Part shown: positions 8,334 through 13,524 of the stretch, in pieces | Layout: each line of letters begins with the position of its first letter | Position numbering within the stretch: position 1 is the first letter of the stretch | Origin: Pseudomonadota bacterium | GTDB taxonomy: Bacteria > Bdellovibrionota_B > Oligoflexia > Oligoflexales > JAPPIL01 | DNA length: 13,524 bases | Reading direction: 5' to 3' | Assembly (NCBI GenBank): GCA_028877195.1 | Contig: JAPPIL010000246.1 | Span: 1-13,524, forward strand | The notes under the pieces: generated by a model | The model's input: only the letters and a program-made list of their open reading frames with translations | The model's database searches: none | Told to the model about the DNA's origin: nothing | Made by a program: the position numbers and the translations under genes

Positions 8334-8376
8334 GCACATGGGGGTTGGACGTTTCGCAAAATGTGCCTTAATTTTT
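8334..8376 (+). terminator. Possible intrinsic terminator after the 2533-8267 pair
   Basis: GCACAT (8334-8339) pairs with ATGTGC (8361-8366), and a five-T run lies at 8372-8376. The loop is long (21 bases) and the T-run starts six bases past the stem, so it is a weak terminator at best. Its place between the large-protein pair and pal suits a transcript boundary. Confidence 0.3.
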
Positions 8377-8457
8377 CATTATACATTTCCTATTTGGTCA
8401 ATGCTCTTGTAAAATCAAGGTTATGATGTTGGGCGTATGTCAATGGGGAGAAAAGAA

Positions 8458-8964
8458 GTGAAAATATTGAGTTTGCTGGCGTTGTTGGGCTTGGTAGTAT
8501 TTGGTTGTGAGCAGGACAAAAAACTCAAAGAACCGATTGAAGTATCGACTAGTGCACCCGAAATGCCTGCCCAAACTGATGTTCTTGCTGAACTTCCAAC
8601 CACTACAAGTTTGGGCTGTTCTTCGGAGCTTGCGCAGCGCACGGTTTATTTTGATTTTGACAAATTTCATATTCGCAACGACGCTTTGGCTAACCTCGAA
8701 GAGATTATCAACTGTATGCGTGATAACAATACGATGACCATCAAAGCGGTTGGGCATTGTGATGAGCGTGGCACCGAAGAATATAACCTCGCACTTGGTA
8801 GCAATAGAGCTGAAGCAGTCAAAGACTACCTCCGTAATCAAGGCGTTGCCGATGACCGCATAACCACCACAAGTCGCGGCGAACTAGAGCCAGCGGTTGA
8901 AGGTCAAGGCGAGTCTGCTTGGGCTTTGAATCGAAGAGTTGAGTTTATTCTGGTCAGTGAATAG
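8458..8964 (+). CDS. pal: Peptidoglycan-associated lipoprotein Pal (OmpA-like C-terminal domain)
   Basis: Pal is an outer-membrane lipoprotein that binds the diaminopimelate stem of peptidoglycan and works with the Tol system in envelope integrity and constriction. I prefer the GTG at 8458: GGGGAG at 8445-8450 lies 7 bp before it, and the product then begins as a typical lipoprotein signal with VVFGC as lipobox (lipidated Cys17). The ATG codons at 8437 and 8443 would add seven or five residues ahead of it. After a Pro/Thr-rich linker, the OmpA-like domain carries YFDFDKFHI, VGHCDERGTEEYNLALGSNR and LNRRVEF, the usual landmarks including the Asp and Arg that hold peptidoglycan. At 168 residues it matches the usual size (E. 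coli 173). No tolB or other tol gene lies beside it. Its last 11 bp overlap the converging minus-strand gene. Confidence 0.95.
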   Translation: MKILSLLALLGLVVFGCEQDKKLKEPIEVSTSAPEMPAQTDVLAELPTTTSLGCSSELAQRTVYFDFDKFHIRNDALANLEEIINCMRDNNTMTIKAVGHCDERGTEEYNLALGSNRAEAVKDYLRNQGVADDRITTTSRGELEPAVEGQGESAWALNRRVEFILVSE

Positions 8965-9511
8965 ATAGCTTTTTTACCACATCTTGTATTTGTTCGGCGG
9001 CTTGGGAGTAGTTTGCTTGCCATTGCTGGTGGGCATGCTCACCGACTTGGTTGGTAATCGCTAGCAGAATTTGTGCCGAGCGAATATGCGGGTGAATCGG
9101 GTGGAAGAACGCGTAAGCCTCGATATTCTCGACTTGATGCTCATCTTGATGGGTCAGCCGTTTACTGATGTTGGGAGCACAGATGACTCGGCAACCAGCT
9201 ACGGATCTGAACTCTGGTCGGCAGGGCATCGCCAAGACAGGTGTATCCGCTACCGTATAAGACGCTGACATACGTTCACAGGTTGGTAGCCAAGCAATGC
9301 TTTCTCCTCGCACCACTTCTATACCTGTGAATGGTTTGAATCCCCCACAGCTGCCGACATAGAGAATATCTTGACCATCCAAATGGTGGCGGTTCTCTAC
9401 CGCCGCGACAGAGGCAGCGAAGACCCCCACCCCAAATTCAATGTATTGCCAGCCTGGAAAAGCGGCAAGCAGTGGTTCGGCCTCGTATCTAGCTGCAGAT
9501 ACGACAACCAT
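8954..9511 (-). CDS. Purine nucleosidase/phosphorylase superfamily protein, substrate unknown (185 aa)
   Basis: The sequence has the landmarks of the PNP/UDP phosphorylase fold: an N-terminal strand followed by acidic residues (MVVVSAARYEAE), EFGVGVFAASVA, a glycine loop LYVGSCGGF (about 51-58), and VENIEAYAFF (127-136) at the position of the ribose-binding glutamate motif. ITNQVGEHAHQQW (152-164) corresponds to the base-recognition loop. MTA/SAH nucleosidases have Ile-Ser-Asp here, whereas the Thr-Asn pair recalls trimeric purine nucleoside phosphorylases. At 185 residues it is shorter than typical MTA/SAH nucleosidases (about 230). Possible activities are nucleoside phosphorolysis, futalosine hydrolysis or methylthioadenosine cleavage; the sequence does not decide. 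The ATG overlaps the RNase J stop by one base (TAATG), implying coupled translation. Its 3' end overlaps pal on the other strand by 11 bp. Confidence 0.75.
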   Translation of the reverse strand: MVVVSAARYEAEPLLAAFPGWQYIEFGVGVFAASVAAVENRHHLDGQDILYVGSCGGFKPFTGIEVVRGESIAWLPTCERMSASYTVADTPVLAMPCRPEFRSVAGCRVICAPNISKRLTHQDEHQVENIEAYAFFHPIHPHIRSAQILLAITNQVGEHAHQQWQANYSQAAEQIQDVVKKLSIH

Positions 9512-11154
9512 TACAGCTCAACGATACTGCTGTTGACATAAACTTTCTTACCAACTCGCATGTTCACTTGCCGTTTGAAAAGAATTCGCACTTCGTTATT
9601 CAATTCGTCAATCGGCAGGGTGCTCAAGCTTTTCTTCGCTAGCTCGGAAGCCAAACTCTTGGCTATCTTCTTGCGCACTGGCTCAATATCGTCTTCTTCA
9701 ACGATACCGATCAACTTATCTATAGCGGGTATCTTCAGCCACTTGCGGCTGCGCTTGTCGATCGCCCCAACAATTTGACAGAAGCCCAATTCACCTAAAC
9801 GCAATCTGTCTTTCATGCTTCTGAAGGTCAGCGGGATATAGGACTCGGCATCGACATATAGCTCGGCAAAATTTTCTTCTGCAATCCTTCGCACCCCATC
9901 ATCATCGAGTTGAAACAAGTCGCCATTGGCAGGCACTTGCGCAGGATAATCTTTGTTGATTTTTTGCACCTGATCAAGATGGCTGAAGTTGCCATGCACG
10001 GGCAAGATGGTCTTTGGCTTCAAACAACTGACAAGCTTTGTAATATCGGCGCTGTGCGCATGTCCGCTAACATGAACACTGGGGTTATCACGCACAGTTA
10101 TCACTTCTGCACCATTGGTACGAATACGCTCACAGAGTTTGATAATCGCAAGCTCATTGCCTGGAATTGGGCGTGATGAAAAGATAACAAGGTCATTCTC
10201 ACCCGCTTGACAAGCTGGGAAGCGACCCTGTGCTACTTTGGTCATGCCACCGAAACGTTCACCCTGACAACCAGATACGATTATCACCGCACCGTTAGGA
10301 ATATGCTTGGTGCGACTTGAGACATAGTTGAGATTGAAGGGCTGTAGATCAAACAATTGTAAGTTGCTAGCAGTAAGTAGCGACATTTCAATCGCCTTAC
10401 CAAAAATATACACAGGTCTTTTCAAAGTCTGCGCTTCCTCAATTATCTGCATCACACGCCAGAGATTACTCGCAAAAGTAGTGATGTATGTGTGGCGATA
10501 GTTTTTACGCAGATACCCTCGCAACGGCGCACGCACGGACTTTTCGCTCGGCGATGCCCCTGCGGTGTTAGAGTTAGTGCTATCAACGACTAGCAAATCA
10601 ACTGGCTGGAGTTTTTTCAAACGCGCAAAGTCAATCTTCGGCTCGTAGGGCGGTGTCGGGTCAAATTTGAAATCACCCGTGTGATAAACTTTATGACCGC
10701 CGATTGCCAATAGCAGCGAGCAGGTCATCGGAATAGAGTGATTGACAGGCAACCAATCGACTGTGCAATCGGAATCTATCTTGGTCTGGTCGTTGGCTTT
10801 GACAGTGTTGACTTCAGCACGAAAGGTAAGGTTGTGTTTTGCGAATTTATTTTTTATCAGCTCAAGCGTCCAAGCAGTAGCGTAGATGGGAGCAGGGAAG
10901 TGGCGATAAAACAGTGGCAACGCACCGATATGGTCTTCATGCCCGTGCGTTAGCAGGTAGGCGGTTGGTTTACCATAGTGGGCAAAAACTTGCTGGCAAT
11001 CGGCAATTATCCCCATGAACCCAGCTTGCCACGTCTCGGCAAACTTGATGCCACAATCAACCACATAAACCTTGTCGTTGTAGAGATAGAGGGTAAGATT
11101 TTTGCCAAATTCACCACAACCACCGATCGGAGTAATGCGCAGAGGTGTGCTCAT
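9511..11154 (-). CDS. rnj: RNase J-type ribonuclease (metallo-beta-lactamase / beta-CASP family)
   Basis: RNase J enzymes are zinc-dependent ribonucleases with 5'-3' exonuclease and endonuclease activity in mRNA turnover and rRNA maturation. The N-terminus has ITPIGGCGEFGKNL, the family's opening. Metal ligands are present: HGHEDH at residues 70-75, NHSIP with His139, and GDFKFD with Asp161. The beta-CASP motifs follow: DSTNS (191-195), HVSGH (361-365, with the phosphate-binding His/Ser/Gly) and PVHGNF (His387). The C-terminal region, about 450-547, ends in the small domain typical of the family. The length, 547, is near B. subtilis RNase J1 (555). All catalytic residues appear intact. Its ATG lies 6 bp after the gltA stop, and its stop overlaps the next start. 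The 5' residues C13 and F16 differ slightly from the common GGxGEIG opening, which is not alarming. Confidence 0.92.
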   Translation of the reverse strand: MSTPLRITPIGGCGEFGKNLTLYLYNDKVYVVDCGIKFAETWQAGFMGIIADCQQVFAHYGKPTAYLLTHGHEDHIGALPLFYRHFPAPIYATAWTLELIKNKFAKHNLTFRAEVNTVKANDQTKIDSDCTVDWLPVNHSIPMTCSLLLAIGGHKVYHTGDFKFDPTPPYEPKIDFARLKKLQPVDLLVVDSTNSNTAGASPSEKSVRAPLRGYLRKNYRHTYITTFASNLWRVMQIIEEAQTLKRPVYIFGKAIEMSLLTASNLQLFDLQPFNLNYVSSRTKHIPNGAVIIVSGCQGERFGGMTKVAQGRFPACQAGENDLVIFSSRPIPGNELAIIKLCERIRTNGAEVITVRDNPSVHVSGHAHSADITKLVSCLKPKTILPVHGNFSHLDQVQKINKDYPAQVPANGDLFQLDDDGVRRIAEENFAELYVDAESYIPLTFRSMKDRLRLGELGFCQIVGAIDKRSRKWLKIPAIDKLIGIVEEDDIEPVRKKIAKSLASELAKKSLSTLPIDELNNEVRILFKRQVNMRVGKKVYVNSSIVEL

Positions 11155-11160
11155 CGTTGA

Positions 11161-12444
11161 CTATCTTTGTTCAATGGGAACAAAATCACGGACACGGCTA
11201 CCTGTATAAACTTGCCGCGGCCGACCGATACGGTTGTCCGATGACTCATGCATTTCTTTCCAATGCGCAATCCAGCCAGGCATCCGACCGATAGCAAACA
11301 TTACTGTGAACATGTTCAAAGGTATGCCAATCGCCCGATAGGTGATGCCTGAATAGAAGTCAACGTTGGGGTAGAGTTTGCGTTCAATAAAGTAATCATC
11401 TTCTAAAGCGATTGCCTCAAGCTCCTGTGCGATGTCAAGTAGCGGGTCAGAACGATTTAGCTTGGCGAGTAAATCACGCGACATGTCTTTGATAACTTTG
11501 GCACGTGGGTCATAACTCTTGTAAACCCTATGCCCAAAGCCCATCAGCCGAAAACCACTGTTCTTGTCTTTGGCTTGGGCAACCAAAGTTTTAACATTGA
11601 GATTATTGTCTTTGATGTATTGAAGCATTTCCACTACTTTTTGGTTTGCGCCACCGTGTTTTGGCCCCCACAACGCACAGATGCCAGCGGCAATTGAAGC
11701 AAACAGGTTCGCGTCGCTTGAACCAACCATGCGCACCGTTGAGGTTGAGCAGTTTTGTTCATTATCAGCATGAAGAATTAGCAAGGCATTCAAGGCTTTG
11801 ACGATTTCGGGGTCAATGTCGTATTTTTCCGAAGGCACAGCAAACATCATATTCATGAAGTTCGCACAGTAATCAAGGCTATTACATGGGTAAATCACTG
11901 GTTGACCGATAGACTTCTTGTAAGCAAAAGCAGCGATAGTTCGTATCTTTGATAGCACTCGTGGGATCAAGCACTCCACATGTTCGGGGTTGCTGGGGTC
12001 AAGGAAGTCAGGATAATAACTGGATAGTGAGCAGACCATCGACGACAATATCCCCATCGGGTGCGCAGTTGTGGGGTAGCCATCGTAAAAGTGAAGCATG
12101 TCCTCATGGAGCAGGGAGTTTTTCACTAGTTTTTCACGAAAAGCCGACAACTCGTCAGCGGTTGGCAAATGCCCATAGATCAACAAAAAGCTAGTCTCAA
12201 CGAAGGTAGACTTCCTCGCCAACTGGTCAATCGGATAGCCGCGATAGTTCAGTATGCCGCGCTCACCGTCAACGTATGCCACCGCGCTTTTGCATGAGCC
12301 AGTGTTGCTGTAGCCTGGATCAATAGTTATAATGCCGTTGCGAGCATGAATCCCGCTGATGTCAATCGCTTTACCTTCTTCAGAGCCTTCAACGATGGGC
12401 AGCTCTATTTTTTTACCATCTATGTGTAGTTCAGCTTTGCTCAT
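11161..12444 (-). CDS. gltA: Citrate synthase
   Basis: This enzyme condenses oxaloacetate and acetyl-CoA into citrate, the entry step of the TCA cycle, in the cytoplasm. I chose the ATG at 12444. From there the protein is 427 residues, the E. coli length, and the catalytic residues fall exactly on E. coli numbering: His263/264 region in GPKHGG, His305 in GFGHRVYKSYDPRA and Asp362 in VDFYSG. The only in-frame upstream start is a TTG at 12480, which would add twelve untypical residues. GGAGG at 12457-12461 is 12 bp away, a long but usable spacing. The N-terminal domain (YVDGERGILNYRGYPIDQLA) marks the larger, hexameric-type enzyme that is usually NADH-inhibited; that regulation is from family knowledge. 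It is the first gene of the operon with the RNase J and nucleosidase genes, and diverges from tatC. Confidence 0.98.
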   Translation of the reverse strand: MSKAELHIDGKKIELPIVEGSEEGKAIDISGIHARNGIITIDPGYSNTGSCKSAVAYVDGERGILNYRGYPIDQLARKSTFVETSFLLIYGHLPTADELSAFREKLVKNSLLHEDMLHFYDGYPTTAHPMGILSSMVCSLSSYYPDFLDPSNPEHVECLIPRVLSKIRTIAAFAYKKSIGQPVIYPCNSLDYCANFMNMMFAVPSEKYDIDPEIVKALNALLILHADNEQNCSTSTVRMVGSSDANLFASIAAGICALWGPKHGGANQKVVEMLQYIKDNNLNVKTLVAQAKDKNSGFRLMGFGHRVYKSYDPRAKVIKDMSRDLLAKLNRSDPLLDIAQELEAIALEDDYFIERKLYPNVDFYSGITYRAIGIPLNMFTVMFAIGRMPGWIAHWKEMHESSDNRIGRPRQVYTGSRVRDFVPIEQR

Positions 12445-12473
12445 TGCGTTGTAAAACCTCCAGGTCAGATAAC

Positions 12474-12503
12474 TTGACAACTTGTAAAGAGACCGCGCAT
12501 ATT
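12474..12503 (+). promoter_or_regulatory. Candidate sigma70-type promoter for tatC
   Basis: On the plus strand TTGACA (12474-12479) is a perfect -35 hexamer and CATATT (12498-12503) matches the -10 consensus at four of six bases, with an 18-bp spacer. This would give a tatC leader of about 75 bases. It lies face to face with the gltA promoter, and the two -10 boxes occupy nearly the same bases. Confidence 0.45.
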
Positions 12504-12527
12504 ACAGTAATAATCTCGCGCTGGCAA
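12499..12527 (-). promoter_or_regulatory. Candidate sigma70-type promoter for gltA
   Basis: On the minus strand the -35 hexamer is TTGCCA (12527-12522, five of six) and the -10 is TAATAT (12504-12499, four of six), with a 17-bp spacer and a TG just before the -10. Transcription would begin near 12492, giving a leader of about 48 bases before gltA. Confidence 0.55.
12500..12512. promoter_or_regulatory. 13-bp palindrome, possible operator over the gltA/tatC -10 region
   Basis: TATTACAGTAATA (12500-12512) is a perfect inverted repeat of six bases around a single central base. It overlaps the -10 boxes of both divergent promoter candidates. A repressor bound here would block both genes. I cannot assign it to a known regulator. 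Confidence 0.35.
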
Positions 12528-12586
12528 ACTAATGTTTACACAGCTATTTTTCAGAGACCCATTGTTGGCAGTAGGCTGGTAATAAA

Positions 12587-13339
12587 TTGACTTCGGATAA
12601 CGACAGCAAACAAATGACTCTCTTTGAGCATATAGAAGAAATGCGCATGCGTTTGCTTTACTCGCTAATAGCATTTGTGTTGTTGTTTTTTGTTTGGTTT
12701 GTCTTTGCGGAACAGCTGCTGACTTTTTTGCGAGTGCCGCTAGCACAAGCATTACCAGAGCAAAGCAAGACTTTACACTTCACTGCGCCACTTGAAGTTT
12801 TTTTGGCGAACTTGAAGGTCTCGTTCCTATGTGCGCTGGTATTGTCATGCCCTATATGGCTCTATCACTTTTGGCGGTTCACAGCACCTGCGTTGATGAC
12901 TAAAGAACGCAAGTATTTACTGCCCTTCATCATCGTTTCGGTTGCATTATTTTGGTTGGGGATTGCCTTCTGCTACTACGCTATTCTACCGCTGGCGCTT
13001 GAGTTCTTGATCACGGTTGGCATGAAGGTCGGCACCCCGATTATCAAGGTCTCGGACTATGTGTCGTTGTTGATTGTGCTGTTGTTTTGTTTTGGGCTGG
13101 TGTTTGAAACGCCACTAATACTCGTGCTTTTGTCCTTGCTTGGTGTGGTAACAGCTGATGATTTGCGTCAACAGCGCCGCATTGTGTTGCTCGGTATCGT
13201 TATTTTAGCCGCTCTACTTACGCCACCTGATCCAATATCGCAAATCGGTCTTGCCGTGCCCATCTATGCCATGTATGAATTGTCTATCGTGGTTATCGCT
13301 TTGATAAACAGATTTTCAAAACATGAACACGGGGCGTAG
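12587..13339 (+). CDS. tatC: Twin-arginine translocase subunit TatC
   Basis: TatC is the inner-membrane receptor that recognises twin-arginine signal peptides and recruits TatB and TatA for export of folded proteins. The protein has 250 residues (E. coli 258) and the six hydrophobic segments of the family. The N-terminal FEHIEEMRMRLL carries the conserved Glu and Arg of the signal-peptide binding face. FTAPLEVF, RFTAPALMTKERKYLLP with the conserved Glu, LVFETPLILVLL and LTPPDPISQ are family blocks in order. The TTG at 12587 gives an N-terminus of the right length, but the ribosome binding site is weak. An ATG at 12614 would leave a short N-terminal tail yet keep the conserved motif, so the start is uncertain. 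No tatA or tatB lies next to it. The last ten bases, including the stop codon, are also the first ten of the tRNA-Pro gene. Confidence 0.95.
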   Translation: MTSDNDSKQMTLFEHIEEMRMRLLYSLIAFVLLFFVWFVFAEQLLTFLRVPLAQALPEQSKTLHFTAPLEVFLANLKVSFLCALVLSCPIWLYHFWRFTAPALMTKERKYLLPFIIVSVALFWLGIAFCYYAILPLALEFLITVGMKVGTPIIKVSDYVSLLIVLLFCFGLVFETPLILVLLSLLGVVTADDLRQQRRIVLLGIVILAALLTPPDPISQIGLAVPIYAMYELSIVVIALINRFSKHEHGA

Positions 13340-13405
13340 CGCAGCTGGTAGCGCGCGTGCTTTGGGAGCATGAGGTCGCTGGTTCAAGTCCAGTCGCCCC
13401 GACCA
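13330..13405 (+). tRNA. tRNA-Pro(TGG)
   Basis: A full cloverleaf can be drawn. The seven-pair acceptor stem joins 13330-13336 to 13395-13401, with the C1-G72 pair usual in bacterial tRNA-Pro and discriminator A. The D stem is GCGC/GCGC, and the anticodon stem CGTGC/GCATG encloses the loop TTTGGGA. The anticodon TGG is at 13363-13365, followed by G37 as expected for Pro. The T arm is GCTGG/CCAGT with loop TTCAAGT. The CCA end (13403-13405) is encoded. The first ten bases are shared with the 3' end of tatC. Confidence 0.97.
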
Positions 13406-13524
13406 AACCAACCGATATGCAATTTGCGACCTCTTCCATCCCCCTCCCCACACCTTTCTCGTTTGAGAATAGCGATGACCATGCAGAGTAATAGCCTGAT
13501 TCCATGCTCCAAGCAGGACATAAT

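Noticed and set aside
8268..8457. Dedicated promoter for pal
   Set aside because: TATGAT at 8422-8427 and TATACA at 8380-8385 could be -10 boxes, but neither has a -35 hexamer at an acceptable spacing. A promoter is expected here, but I cannot place it.
13293..13505. Minus-strand ORF of 70 codons opposite the tRNA
   Set aside because: It is antisense to tRNA-Pro and contains the GATGLEPAT-type peptide that tRNA antisense strands commonly encode by chance.
13475..13524. ATG at 13475 opening a frame that runs off the right edge (begins MTMQSNSLIP)
   Set aside because: Only 16 codons are visible, the ribosome binding site is weak and nothing is recognisable. It could be a real partial gene, but the window does not show it. 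The rest of 13406-13474 holds only a short TTCTC/GAGAA hairpin without a T-tract.
1..13524. CRISPR array, phage or toxin-antitoxin system
   Set aside because: I see no regularly spaced repeats beyond the 48-bp pair at the left end, no phage structural or integrase genes, and no toxin-antitoxin pair of typical size.

Overview
The window comes from a Gram-negative (diderm) bacterium of moderate GC content. This rests on a Pal-type outer-membrane lipoprotein, TatC, a hexameric-type citrate synthase with E. coli-like residue numbering, and a proline tRNA with a C1-G72 pair and an encoded CCA end. I would place it broadly among the proteobacteria in the wide sense, including delta/Bdellovibrio-like lineages. 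The sequence alone does not let me go further. An RNase J and a short, eukaryote-like S-adenosylhomocysteinase both fit a lineage outside the enteric bacteria.

Layout. Positions 1-210 hold two near-identical 18-bp copies that resemble the terminal inverted repeat of IS903-type (IS5-family) insertion sequences, then a GC-rich hairpin and a strong ribosome binding site. Positions 211-2312 form a two-gene unit: an unrecognised exported protein with a C-terminal hydrophobic segment, and ahcY only a few bases downstream. A 220-bp AT-rich gap with a hairpin and a consensus -10 box separates this from 2533-8267. That stretch holds two very large unrecognised proteins (1103 and 808 residues) joined by an ATGA overlap. 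Both have signal peptides, internal hydrophobic segments and predicted coiled-coil stretches, and neither shows a catalytic motif I know. pal follows on the same strand after a possible terminator.

From 8954 to 12444 the genes lie on the minus strand in a tight operon: gltA (citrate synthase), an RNase J-type ribonuclease 6 bp later, and a small purine nucleosidase/phosphorylase-family protein coupled by a one-base TAATG overlap. This operon converges on pal with an 11-bp tail-to-tail overlap. gltA diverges from tatC across 142 bp, where two opposed sigma70-like promoters share nearly the same -10 bases and a 13-bp palindrome. tatC ends inside a tRNA-Pro(TGG) gene, and its stop codon is part of the tRNA.

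How the genes relate. Most of the window is housekeeping: the methylation cycle (AhcY), TCA cycle entry (GltA), RNA turnover (RNase J), envelope integrity (Pal) and Tat export. The novel part is the set of three exported, mostly helical, membrane-associated proteins at 211-984 and 2533-8267. The two large ones look like obligate partners and may be an envelope complex. That is inference from gene arrangement and architecture, not from homology.
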